Positions 1 through 7,321 of a DNA stretch of 12,768 bases are shown here, in pieces. The position numbers and the translations under genes were made by a program. The notes under the pieces are model-generated. The model was not told the origin of the DNA, did not search any database, and saw only the letters and a list, made by a program, of their open reading frames with translations. Every line of letters starts with the position of its first letter. The stretch's first letter is position 1. Source of the stretch: an uncultured Ruminococcus sp. (GTDB lineage: Bacteria; Bacillota; Clostridia; Oscillospirales; CAG-272); NCBI GenBank assembly GCA_902791785.1, contig CADAXH010000022.1, positions 1-12,768 of the forward strand, written 5' to 3'.

Positions 1-250
1 TATATTTTGTTTTCTTTACACCGCTTTTCACCACTGAAACAAGGTATCCCGCCATGGTTGCCATTCCAAGTACCGCTATGATTATCAAATCCCAGATTGC
101 AAATGCAAAGGACAGATCAAGAGTGGTTGCAAACTTTGCTTTCTGATAATGAATCAGAAGAACCACAACCATTGCAATAAGCAGTATGCCGCAAACAAGT
201 GAAATGATATATCCTATCAAAGGCCTTCTGTTGCTGTTTGCTTTTACCAT
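1..250 (-). CDS. Small membrane protein, C-terminus cut by window edge
   Basis: The reading frame opens at ATG 250-248 and runs off the left edge of the window, giving 83 visible codons. It shows two hydrophobic stretches, roughly residues 11-32 (ending VVVLLIHY) and 49-70, separated by a short polar segment, so it is probably a two- or multi-pass integral membrane protein. I do not recognise a family. The start is supported by a GGAGAG site seven bases upstream, which overlaps the stop region of the preceding gene. Only 4 bases separate the two genes, so they are almost certainly co-transcribed from the promoter at 935-963. The N-terminus is basic and polar (KANSNRR), consistent with a cytoplasmic start under the positive-inside rule. 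Function unknown; it may form a complex with its operon partner. Confidence 0.7.
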   Translation of the reverse strand, partial: MVKANSNRRPLIGYIISLVCGILLIAMVVVLLIHYQKAKFATTLDLSFAFAIWDLIIIAVLGMATMAGYLVSVVKSGVKKTKY

Positions 251-254
251 TATC

Positions 255-902
255 CTACTCTCCGTAATATACAAATTCCTTGAAAAGTATCATGTGATTT
301 GTGAATGAACTCTGCTCTTTTTTCAGTCCGTTCTTGTCAGGCACATAAGGAACCACCTTCAGCGCCACAACAGTATCTTCAGAAAAGGCGTCAACACCCG
401 GATTGTTTTTTGCAAATGACGTGTTCTTAAGTCTGATGGCACAATCGTCATATGCACCTTCCGGAATCCTGTCTCCGAACACTTCTGACAGCTTTACAAA
501 TACTCCGGTATTCTTGTATTTCAAGTAAACTTTTTCGGGCATAATGTAGATGTAGTAAGGAAGAACCGCCATGGTCCCGAGATAGTTTTCTGCGTTTGTG
601 TTGACTCCGTTTGCATAATATTCTGCACTTGCCGGATCATACACCAGCTGTGAAAAGTTAATTGTGACTTTCCCGTTTTTATCATTGTCTATTCCTATTT
701 TCTTCAAAGAATTGACAATGTCGGTCTGGCGTGTATTTGTAATGTTTTCATCACCAACGTACATCACGTAATAGTCATAATTCTCTTTTTGGAAAGTCTG
801 GACTATGCAGACAATTGCAATGACCAAAAAGAATGTAATAATGATGGTTCTCCACTTGTAGTGGTACCAGAAATTATCCAGTTTTTTCCAGAAATTGCTC
901 AT
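255..902 (-). CDS. Hypothetical single-pass membrane protein
   Basis: This 215-residue protein has one N-terminal transmembrane segment (about residues 20-37, IIITFFLVIAIVCIV) after a short aromatic/basic head (NFWKKLDNFWYHYKW). A soluble, probably extracytoplasmic domain of about 175 residues follows. I chose ATG 902 rather than the in-frame GTG at 908 because the AGGTG ribosome site lies 7-8 bases before the ATG but almost touches the GTG. YKW-type heads followed by one TM are common in uncharacterised Clostridia proteins; I cannot name a family. The tail domain is rich in Tyr, Asn and Lys with no cysteine pair or catalytic motif I can see. The next gene downstream starts 4 bases after its stop, so the two may work together. 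It is divergent from the metal-related block at 1033. Confidence 0.75.
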   Translation of the reverse strand: MSNFWKKLDNFWYHYKWRTIIITFFLVIAIVCIVQTFQKENYDYYVMYVGDENITNTRQTDIVNSLKKIGIDNDKNGKVTINFSQLVYDPASAEYYANGVNTNAENYLGTMAVLPYYIYIMPEKVYLKYKNTGVFVKLSEVFGDRIPEGAYDDCAIRLKNTSFAKNNPGVDAFSEDTVVALKVVPYVPDKNGLKKEQSSFTNHMILFKEFVYYGE

Positions 903-934
903 TGTCACACCTACTTCACTCCATTTTTCACATA

Positions 935-963
935 ATTATAGAACAGAAACAAAAATAACTCAA
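935..963 (-). promoter_or_regulatory. Sigma-A-type promoter for the 902-to-1 gene pair
   Basis: On the minus strand the sequence reads TTGAGT (958-963), a 17-base spacer, then TATAAT (935-940). This is a near-consensus vegetative promoter. Transcription would begin near 928, giving a leader of roughly 26 bases to the ATG at 902 that contains the AGGTG ribosome site. Confidence 0.8.
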
Positions 964-981
964 GGATTTTGGAGAAAGTAC

Positions 982-1000
982 TTGACAAGTGTGATATAAT
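982..1000 (+). promoter_or_regulatory. Probable extended -10 promoter for the CobW operon
   Basis: A TGATATAAT extended -10 element lies at 992-1000, ending 32 bases before the ATG at 1033. A perfect TTGACA sits at 982-987, but only 7 bases from this -10, so it cannot be its partner; paired with TATAGT at 1002-1007 the spacer would be a poor 14. The likely reading is an extended -10 promoter without a good -35, or a metal-responsive promoter with non-canonical spacing. I see no clear Zur, Fur or MntR box. Confidence 0.5.
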
Positions 1001-1032
1001 ATATAGTGCAAATTTAAAAGAAGGTGATTTCT

Positions 1033-2205
1033 ATGATTAAAGTAGACATTTTTTCGGGATTTCTCGGAGCAGGAAAAACAACTCTTATAAAGAAGCTTGT
1101 AAAAGAGTCTTTCCGGGGACAGAAAATAGTATTAATTGAAAATGAGTTCGGTGAGATCGGAATTGACGGATCTTTCCTGAAAGAAAGCGGAATTCAGATA
1201 AATGAGCTCAATGACGGATGCATATGCTGCAGCCTTGTCGGAGACTTCAGGGATGCACTGAAAAAAGTAGTCAAGCAGTACTCCCCTGACAGAGTCATCA
1301 TTGAACCGTCGGGCGTAGGCAAACTCAGCGATGTAACAAGAGCAGTTGAAGGTGTTGCCGAAGAAGCCGGACTTGAACTCAATAGTTTCGTAACTGTTGC
1401 AGACGTGAAGAAAGTTAAGATGTACATGAAGAATTTCGGTGAATTCTATGACGATCAGATTTCTCACGCAAGCTGCATAATCCTGAGCAGAACCCAGATG
1501 GTTGATGAGGCCGCTATAGAATCCGCTGTTGAGATGATAAGAACCAAAAATGAGAAAGCCACAGTTATAACAACTGACTGGTCCCTTCTCTCCGGAGACA
1601 AGATTCTCTCTGTCATGGACGGAAAGAATACACTTGTTGACGAATTGACGGCTCTCGCAAAAGAAGCAAATGCAAATGCTCACGATGACGATGATGATGA
1701 AGACGAGCACGAACATCACCATCACCACCATGATGATGACGAAGATGAGCATGAGCATCATCATCACCACGATGACGACGATGACGAAGACGAGCATGAG
1801 CATCACCATCACCACGATGACGACGATGACGAAGACGAGCATGAACATCATCATCACCACGATGACGACGATGACGAAGACGAGCATGAACATCACCATC
1901 ATCACCACCATCATCACCATCACGATCACGATGCGGATGAAATATTCACAAGCTGGGGCATTGAAACGTCAAGGAAATACACAAAGACAGAAATCGAAAA
2001 TGCAATCGCAGAACTTGAGACAGGAAAATACGGAACAATTCTCCGTTCAAAAGGAATCGTTGACGGAGGAAGCGTATGGTACGAATTTGACATGGTTCCC
2101 GGCGAGATCGAGATTCGTGAAACAACTCCGGATGTTACAGGCAAGCTTGTAGTAATAGGTTCCAAACTTGACGAAAAAGGCGTTGCTGCATTATTCAATG
2201 TATAA
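1033..2205 (+). CDS. CobW/G3E-family GTPase, His-rich metallochaperone
   Basis: A 390-residue G3E-family GTPase of the CobW/COG0523 type, which delivers zinc, cobalt or a similar metal to client enzymes. Visible motifs: Walker A GFLGAGKTT (residues 9-17), switch region ENEFGEIGIDG (36-46), the metal-binding CICC (63-66) and EPSG (91-94). The usual NKxD guanine-specificity motif appears as SRTQ. Residues 218-297 are an unbroken run of only His, Asp and Glu built from five tandem units. The C-terminal CobW domain follows from about residue 304. ATG 1033 was chosen over the in-frame GTG at 1024 because AAGGTG (1021-1026) is the ribosome site. The next gene starts 10 bases after its stop. The acidic/His run probably buffers or senses metal; which metal cannot be told from sequence. 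It is cytoplasmic. Confidence 0.9.
   Translation: MIKVDIFSGFLGAGKTTLIKKLVKESFRGQKIVLIENEFGEIGIDGSFLKESGIQINELNDGCICCSLVGDFRDALKKVVKQYSPDRVIIEPSGVGKLSDVTRAVEGVAEEAGLELNSFVTVADVKKVKMYMKNFGEFYDDQISHASCIILSRTQMVDEAAIESAVEMIRTKNEKATVITTDWSLLSGDKILSVMDGKNTLVDELTALAKEANANAHDDDDDEDEHEHHHHHHDDDEDEHEHHHHHDDDDDEDEHEHHHHHDDDDDEDEHEHHHHHDDDDDEDEHEHHHHHHHHHHHDHDADEIFTSWGIETSRKYTKTEIENAIAELETGKYGTILRSKGIVDGGSVWYEFDMVPGEIEIRETTPDVTGKLVVIGSKLDEKGVAALFNV
1684..1923 (+). repeat. Tandem repeat encoding 80 consecutive His/Asp/Glu residues
   Basis: Five in-frame units lie head to tail: 1684-1731 (48 bp), 1732-1770 (39 bp), 1771-1815 and 1816-1860 (45 bp each) and 1861-1923 (63 bp). Each encodes Asp(3-5)-Glu-Asp-Glu-His-Glu followed by 5, 6 or, in the last unit, 11 His. 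Totals are 37 His, 28 Asp and 15 Glu. Units 3 and 4 are nearly identical at DNA level, and the first 28 bases or more of units 3-5 match, indicating recent duplication. Copy number probably varies between strains through slippage. Confidence 0.95.
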
Positions 2206-2215
2206 GAGGTAAAAA

Positions 2216-3184
2216 ATGGCTGGCAAAAATATACCTGTATATTTGTTTCTGGGTTTACTGGAATCCGGAAAGACAAAACTGATTCAGGAAACACTTGAAG
2301 ACCCCGAATTTGACGACGGCAGCATAACTCTGCTGCTTGTATGCGAAGAAGGAGAGTTGGAATACGAGCAAAGAAAATTTGCCAAACCTGACAGAGTTGT
2401 AATAAAGACTGTAAATGACAAATCCGAATTCAATGTAGCCAATCTCACAAGATGGGCTGCTGAATCAAAATGCGGAAGAGTCATGATAGAATACAACGGC
2501 ATGTGGATGGTCAATGAACTTTACAATGCGCTTCCGGGCAACATGCTTCTCTTCCAGTCACTTTTGACTGTTGATTCCAACACAATCTTCATATATTCAA
2601 AAGACAACGGAATGCGCAGTCTTCTCATTGACAAACTGGCCCAGGCTGAAATGGTTGTCTTTAACAGAGCTGATACAGTAAACAGCGAAGAAAAGAAAAT
2701 GGAACTTCATAAACTCGTCAGACAGGCGTCAAGGAAAAGCACTATAGTGTATGAATTCAATGACGGAACTGTTGAGTATGATGAAATACCCGATCCGCTT
2801 CCGTTCGATGTCAATGCACCCGTGATTGAAATAAAGGACAACGATTACGGAGTCTGGATGCTCGACTGTCAGAACAATATTTCAAATTATGAAGGCAAAA
2901 CAATTTCCTTCCTTGCCCAGGTTTGTCAGACAAAGAAACCCGGTCCCGGATTTTTTGTTCCAGGAAGATTTGTCATGACATGCTGTGCTGCAGATATTCA
3001 GTTCATAGGGTTCCCTTGCAGATACGAAGGATATGAAAAGCTGAAAGACAAAGAATGGGTAAGAGTTACTGCCGTTCTTAATATGGCTTCTAACCCGGTA
3101 TACAAAAATAGAGGGCCTGTGCTCACAGCAAAAACAATCGTAAGCGCACTGAAGCCTCAGAATGAGGTCGTAACATTTTCGTGA
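2216..3184 (+). CDS. CobW-like GTPase fused to a YcgQ/TIGR03943-type C-terminal domain
   Basis: A 322-residue protein starting 10 bases after the CobW gene, with AAGAGG six bases before its ATG. The N-terminal half looks like a diverged G3E GTPase: Walker A GLLESGKT (residues 13-20) is intact, NRAD stands where NKxD is expected, and the CxCC metal motif is absent. From about residue 202 a second domain begins (PVIEIKDNDYGVWM), with GRFVMTCCAADIQ around Cys256-Cys257. I recognise this as the C-terminal signature of the YcgQ/TIGR03943 (UPF0703) group, which usually accompanies a YcgR-type permease and is tied to metal or substrate export in Firmicutes. No such permease is in the window. It may be an accessory or regulatory partner of the upstream metallochaperone. 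The domain assignment is from memory of motifs, not a search. Confidence 0.75.
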   Translation: MAGKNIPVYLFLGLLESGKTKLIQETLEDPEFDDGSITLLLVCEEGELEYEQRKFAKPDRVVIKTVNDKSEFNVANLTRWAAESKCGRVMIEYNGMWMVNELYNALPGNMLLFQSLLTVDSNTIFIYSKDNGMRSLLIDKLAQAEMVVFNRADTVNSEEKKMELHKLVRQASRKSTIVYEFNDGTVEYDEIPDPLPFDVNAPVIEIKDNDYGVWMLDCQNNISNYEGKTISFLAQVCQTKKPGPGFFVPGRFVMTCCAADIQFIGFPCRYEGYEKLKDKEWVRVTAVLNMASNPVYKNRGPVLTAKTIVSALKPQNEVVTFS

Positions 3185-3188
3185 TGCT

Positions 3189-3236
3189 TTTTGAGATTCC
3201 GACGAAGTTGATTCGTCTAACAAGTGAAACTCAAAA
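3189..3236 (+). promoter_or_regulatory. Nested stem-loop between the GTPase gene and the serpin gene
   Basis: An outer 7-bp stem, TTTTGAG (3189-3195) with CTCAAAA (3230-3236), encloses an inner 6-bp stem, GACGAA (3201-3206) with TTCGTC (3212-3217) and a GTTGA loop. No T-tract follows, so it is not a normal terminator. It ends 2 bases before the GGAGG ribosome site of the serpin (3239-3243), where it could modulate translation or protect a processed mRNA end. Confidence 0.45.
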
Positions 3237-3248
3237 CCGGAGGCAATT

Positions 3249-4505
3249 ATGAGAAAAATCAAGTATTCAGCAATTGCAGTAAGCTTTCTGCTTTCAATTG
3301 CAATCATTTTCAATTTCACAAGCTGCGCCATGAAAGTCAATGCAGCCGACCTAATGGAAGGAATTCAGGCAGAAGACCTTGGCACACCTGACCCGCTGAC
3401 AAATGCTCAGGCTGCAAAGGCAACTGACTTTGCAATAAGACTTTTCAAGGCCTGCAATGAAACAGGAAAGAACACTCTTGTTTCTCCTCTGTCCGTTATG
3501 ATAGCACTTTCCATGACTGCAAACGGAGCCAAAGGACAGACAAAAACTCAGATGGAAACTGTTCTCGGCATGAGTACCGACGAACTCAACAGCTATTTCA
3601 GAAGTTATATGGATGCTCTTCCTACTTCTGATAAAATCAAGTTCAATCTTGCAAACTCCATTTGGTTCACTGCTGATGAAAGATTCACTGTAAACAAGAG
3701 TTTCCTTCAGACTAATGCAAATTATTACGGCGCCGATGCATACAAAAAGCCTTTTGACGATAAAACATTAAAGGAGATAAATGACTGGGTAAGCGAAAAG
3801 ACCGACGGAATGATTAAAAATGTTCTCGACAAAATTCCAGCTGATGCTGTCATGTATCTGATCAATGCACTGGCATTTGAAGCCGAGTGGGAAGAAATCT
3901 ACTCTGAAGAATTGGTATACAAATCCGAATTCACACTGGCTGACGGAACAAAACAAATTGTGGATTTCATGCACTCCCGTGAATACAAATACCTTGAGGA
4001 CGAAAAAGCCACAGGTTTTATCAAAAACTACAAGGGCAGATATGCTTTTGTCGCATTGCTTCCAAATGAAGGTGTGACTGTTGATGAATACATTTCTTAT
4101 CTCGACGGACAAAAAATAAACGAATTATTGTCCAATCCTACGATAACAAATGTAAGTGCTTCAATGCCTATATTTGAAACTGAATACGACACAGAAATGT
4201 CAGAAGTTCTTAAAGCAATGGGAATGCCTGTTGCATTTGATTCTTCAAAAGCAGATTTTTCAGATCTCGGTCAATCCACAGCAGGCAAAATTTTTATAGG
4301 AAGGGTTATACATAAAACATATGTTTCTGTCGCAGAAAAAGGAACAAGAGCCGGAGCTGCAACAGTGGTTGAAATGAAGGATGAATCAATTGGTGAGCCT
4401 GTACAGGCAAAGAGAGTTTATCTTGATCGTCCATTTGTATATATGCTGATTGACAACGAAACAAATGTTCCTTTCTTCATAGGAACCTTGAACGACGTTG
4501 GATAA
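3249..4505 (+). CDS. Exported serpin (serine/cysteine protease inhibitor)
   Basis: A 418-residue serpin. The N-terminus is an export signal (MRKIK, then a hydrophobic stretch) ending FTSC at Cys26, a weak lipobox that suggests a surface lipoprotein; cleavage after VNA is an alternative. The serpin fold starts near residue 50. Recognisable blocks are NTLVSPLSVMIALSMTANGA, a NALAFEAEW segment, and a C-terminal RPFVYMLIDNETNVPFFIG. The reactive-loop hinge EKGTRAGAAT (residues 363-372) has the small residues of inhibitory serpins, so it probably traps a protease by loop insertion. Counting 17 residues from the hinge Glu puts the scissile bond at Glu379-Ser380, but the loop is about five residues longer than in alpha-1-antitrypsin, so this is uncertain. 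GGAGG lies five bases before the ATG. It is probably the last gene of the CobW transcript; I see no promoter of its own. Confidence 0.92.
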   Translation: MRKIKYSAIAVSFLLSIAIIFNFTSCAMKVNAADLMEGIQAEDLGTPDPLTNAQAAKATDFAIRLFKACNETGKNTLVSPLSVMIALSMTANGAKGQTKTQMETVLGMSTDELNSYFRSYMDALPTSDKIKFNLANSIWFTADERFTVNKSFLQTNANYYGADAYKKPFDDKTLKEINDWVSEKTDGMIKNVLDKIPADAVMYLINALAFEAEWEEIYSEELVYKSEFTLADGTKQIVDFMHSREYKYLEDEKATGFIKNYKGRYAFVALLPNEGVTVDEYISYLDGQKINELLSNPTITNVSASMPIFETEYDTEMSEVLKAMGMPVAFDSSKADFSDLGQSTAGKIFIGRVIHKTYVSVAEKGTRAGAATVVEMKDESIGEPVQAKRVYLDRPFVYMLIDNETNVPFFIGTLNDVG

Positions 4506-4517
4506 TTTATACAATTC

Positions 4518-4570
4518 AAAAAAAAACGGAGTTGTGATTTCCGATTAGGATTTCACAACTCTTTCTTTTT
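4518..4570. terminator. Bidirectional rho-independent terminator
   Basis: A 9-bp perfect stem, GAGTTGTGA (4529-4537) with TCACAACTC (4553-4561), is followed on the plus strand by TTTCTTTTT (4562-4570). Nine A residues precede it (4518-4526), which read as a T-tract on the minus strand. It can therefore end both the serpin transcript and the convergent minus-strand operon. Confidence 0.85.
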
Positions 4571-4618
4571 CAAGTATTCCAATATGATAGCGAAAAATAA
4601 CTGTTTTACAATTATTTA

Positions 4619-5974
4619 TCATTTTTCAACTTTAATGTTTTTCACAATACCTCTTCCGGATGAATGACCATCGCAATCGACATCGTCAAATACGATTTCT
4701 TTTATGTATTCACCTGGATTTAAGATAGTCTTTCCGTTTACTGTCACGTTCTTCAGGTAAATGTTTTCAGCGGTAGCAGACAAATACGGATCAAAAACTT
4801 CTTTTCCGTTTCTGACAATTGATTTAGGTCCGACTTCTATAAGGCCGCTCATTGGAAATACATCCCTGTGCAGCGTCAGGCGGACATTATCCAAATATAA
4901 TCCATCAACATTGGAACATATTTCAAACGCAGCACAGTTCCCTCGCGTTTCATCGCTTTTCATGTATTCTTCAAATGTATCAATAGGGCGAGCGAGATCT
5001 ATGTCCATGTCTTCAAAAACAATGTTGTAAGCATTTCCGACTTCTCCTTTTTCAGGAGACTGTCCAATAAAATACGGAGGTGTCTGATAATACAATTTGA
5101 ATGTCCTGATTCCCTTTACTCTTCTGAATAAGACATTTTTCAGGTAACAGTCAACTTTTGTTCCGTCCGGGTATTCATATATTCCCGGTTCAAGCCTTAT
5201 TGCTTTGTACCTTCCGCCCGAATCAAGTTCGAGATCTTCGCACAGTATGTTTTCACCGGGACCGAAAGTAACTGCAGAATTCTGCCAGTCATACATATTT
5301 AGCGCAACCAGGTCATCTCCAACGTTGCCTTTGATGTCAGATATGAGAATGTTTTCCGCATTCCCACCTATGTGCAGCCCATCAGCAAAACAGTTCTCGA
5401 ATCTTATATGTCTGAAAACCGCATCATACAGTTCACCCGTCTGGACAGCAAATCCTGCGCAGTTTCTGAAAGTTACGTCGGTCACATTGAGATGGCGAAC
5501 ATTGTTGAACAAAAGGCAACAGGAGATACCGTACATTGAACGTTTTTCATCTATCTTTCCGCTTTTTCCGTACCCCAGCCTTGAATTGAAGCACTCTTCG
5601 AATGTGCATCCGCATATGGAGATATTCTCATCTCTGAACGGATCAGCTGCCTTTGAACGAGTCTCATCAATTATGTGCTCATTTCTCATCATCAGAACAT
5701 CCATTCCTTCTTTCATCCTGATAGTGGCGCCGTACGCGACTATCTTTCTGTCTGAAGGTACAATAATTGAATTGTCTATGATATAAGGCTCAGAAGACTG
5801 AGGTATGATGACAATCTGATTTTCATTGATTGCAGACTGAATGGCTTCTGTCCATACATTGTCTTTGACAAGGTAAGAATAATCTTTGACACTTGCTGAC
5901 TTTTTTAGCTCGTCTGCCAGAATACAATTATCTTTTTCCATTGACAGCAGTTTATCTGACAAAACTGTATCCAT
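4619..5974 (-). CDS. GH28-like right-handed parallel beta-helix protein
   Basis: A 451-residue protein full of short beta-helix coils (repeated patterns such as NISICGCTF, HLNVTDVTFRNC, NILISDIKG, NIYLKNVTV), the pectate-lyase/polygalacturonase fold. Two GH28-like active-site signatures are visible: ADG (Asp198) and VGDDLVALN (Gly219-Asp220-Asp221). An AIRL segment follows where GH28 has RIK, but I find no GHG. It is plausibly a glycosidase or lyase acting on uronic-acid-containing oligosaccharides, or a diverged relative. There is no signal peptide, so it is probably cytoplasmic. The start ATG has a GGGG site about nine bases upstream in the 24-base gap from the previous gene. It is last in the operon, ending before the shared terminator. 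The exact substrate cannot be told. Confidence 0.8.
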   Translation of the reverse strand: MDTVLSDKLLSMEKDNCILADELKKSASVKDYSYLVKDNVWTEAIQSAINENQIVIIPQSSEPYIIDNSIIVPSDRKIVAYGATIRMKEGMDVLMMRNEHIIDETRSKAADPFRDENISICGCTFEECFNSRLGYGKSGKIDEKRSMYGISCCLLFNNVRHLNVTDVTFRNCAGFAVQTGELYDAVFRHIRFENCFADGLHIGGNAENILISDIKGNVGDDLVALNMYDWQNSAVTFGPGENILCEDLELDSGGRYKAIRLEPGIYEYPDGTKVDCYLKNVLFRRVKGIRTFKLYYQTPPYFIGQSPEKGEVGNAYNIVFEDMDIDLARPIDTFEEYMKSDETRGNCAAFEICSNVDGLYLDNVRLTLHRDVFPMSGLIEVGPKSIVRNGKEVFDPYLSATAENIYLKNVTVNGKTILNPGEYIKEIVFDDVDCDGHSSGRGIVKNIKVEK

Positions 5975-5998
5975 GTCTGTTATCCCCGCTTGTTATTT

Positions 5999-7318
5999 TC
6001 AATCTTCGACAATGTTTCCAACCAGTTCCAACCTGGATCCGTCAGAAAACGTGTTTTTTTTGCTGTGAAGTACCAAATCTCGTCCCTCAACAGCCTCTAT
6101 GTCGCAATCACCCGTAAACCTGCAACCTTCGATTGTAACATGTGAAGTGTTGTAAATAATCCCGTCAACTCCTCGATCGGCAAAACGCATTTTGCAGTTG
6201 CTCAGATCTGAATTGATAATCTTAATATTTCCGACCGGGGTTGTGGAACGGATGAAATACGGAATTTCTGCCTCATAATGAATTTCCTCAAACGTAATAT
6301 CCGTCTGAACCGGTGCATCCGCATACGGATAATAGCTGTGGGAATTGTTATCATTGTCGAAATGGAAGCAGAATGCCACAGGTCTGTGTTTTTTCAGGTG
6401 TATGTTCTTAAAATGAATATTGCGGCATCCGCAGTTGTTTATGACGTTGTCATCCTGAGTCATTGCCCACTTGATTCCGTCCAGTACTTCAACACCGCTC
6501 TTGTGAACAGGCCTTGTAACAGAAATATACTCTTTTCCGTCAGCAGGCATTACCGCCCTGTACATCCGGCCGTTTGATACGACAGTATCTGAGTTGCGTA
6601 TCATCATTCCCTCTCTCCAGTCGAGCCATGCTCCGGCAAGGATCCTGCAGAAAAAACCGGTTGTCTCAGGCTGGTCAAGTTCTGTGCAGTTTTCAATGAT
6701 ACCGTCTTCAATCCAGCCCAGCTGAGGATTTGATGTCGAATAGTCGTGTGCATTAAGAGCCACCGGATCATCATATGTTCTCAGCAATGCGTTTCTCAAA
6801 ACGAAATGCTTTCCCGGGCCGTAATGAACAGCATCTTTCATTCCCTCTATGTGGACATTTTCAATAACTGAATTCTCAAATGTGCAGATCTGGATACAGA
6901 AAGCCCAAGTCGGCAGATCCAGACACTCAAAATCCCGTATAACCGAGTTTTTGATGTAAAACAGTCCTATCTGGGCATTAATCCCTATAACGCTTTGCTT
7001 TGTGGCGTCAACACCGTTGCAGATTAATTTCATACCCAGAATTGATATGTCCGTATCGTACTCCTTTGTCACGGCGCCCCTGTTCTGGATTATAGAACCA
7101 TCCCCGCCTTCGCATGAAACTCTCCTCAGAGCACTGCCTTCTTTAAATTCCAGAGTTGTATGGCTTTTTATGTATACCATGCCGCAGATATCATAAGTGC
7201 CGGGCTTGTCAATTATGACATGCCCTCCGATATCCAGCATTCTCTGCAGTATTTCCCTGTTTGTTTTTCCGTCATTCACGGTACTTAAACCGAACTCTGA
7301 TGCCAATACTTTTTCCAT
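5999..7318 (-). CDS. Right-handed parallel beta-helix protein, paralogue of its neighbour
   Basis: A 439-residue beta-helix protein without signal peptide. Its N-terminus (FGLSTVNDGKTNREILQRML) matches the usual opening of pectin-lyase-fold proteins, where a D-G-x-T-x-x-x-Q-x-A-like helix leads into the coils. The central motif KDAVHYGPG followed by TYDDPVALNAHDY (Tyr182-Asp183-Asp184) parallels the ADG and GDDLVALNMYDW block of the downstream gene, so the two are probably distant paralogues acting on related sugars. The glycine of GDD is replaced by Tyr. The start lies only three bases after the stop of the lyase gene (TAA-CTT-ATG) with a weak ribosome site, which suggests translational coupling. 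It is expected to be a cytoplasmic glycan-processing enzyme, possibly an epimerase-, lyase- or hydrolase-type beta-helix; specificity unknown. Confidence 0.8.
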   Translation of the reverse strand: MEKVLASEFGLSTVNDGKTNREILQRMLDIGGHVIIDKPGTYDICGMVYIKSHTTLEFKEGSALRRVSCEGGDGSIIQNRGAVTKEYDTDISILGMKLICNGVDATKQSVIGINAQIGLFYIKNSVIRDFECLDLPTWAFCIQICTFENSVIENVHIEGMKDAVHYGPGKHFVLRNALLRTYDDPVALNAHDYSTSNPQLGWIEDGIIENCTELDQPETTGFFCRILAGAWLDWREGMMIRNSDTVVSNGRMYRAVMPADGKEYISVTRPVHKSGVEVLDGIKWAMTQDDNVINNCGCRNIHFKNIHLKKHRPVAFCFHFDNDNNSHSYYPYADAPVQTDITFEEIHYEAEIPYFIRSTTPVGNIKIINSDLSNCKMRFADRGVDGIIYNTSHVTIEGCRFTGDCDIEAVEGRDLVLHSKKNTFSDGSRLELVGNIVED

Positions 7319-7321
7319 AAG

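Noticed and set aside
982..1010. TTGACA as a normal -35 for the CobW operon, or a Zur/Fur box there
   Set aside because: Spacing to the TATAAT is 7 and to TATAGT is 14; no palindrome matching known metal-regulator boxes is seen.
1684..1923. CRISPR-like repeat array
   Set aside because: The units are contiguous in-frame codons without spacers and encode a continuous His/Asp/Glu segment.
1132..1929. Long minus-strand frame opposite the CobW gene
   Set aside because: It is a shadow of the His/Asp repeat (Met/Val-only translation) and has no ribosome site; the plus-strand frame has full CobW motifs.
1670..2152. Plus-strand frame rich in Met, Thr and Ile over the repeat
   Set aside because: Frame-shifted reading of the same repeat inside the CobW gene; no homology or start signal.
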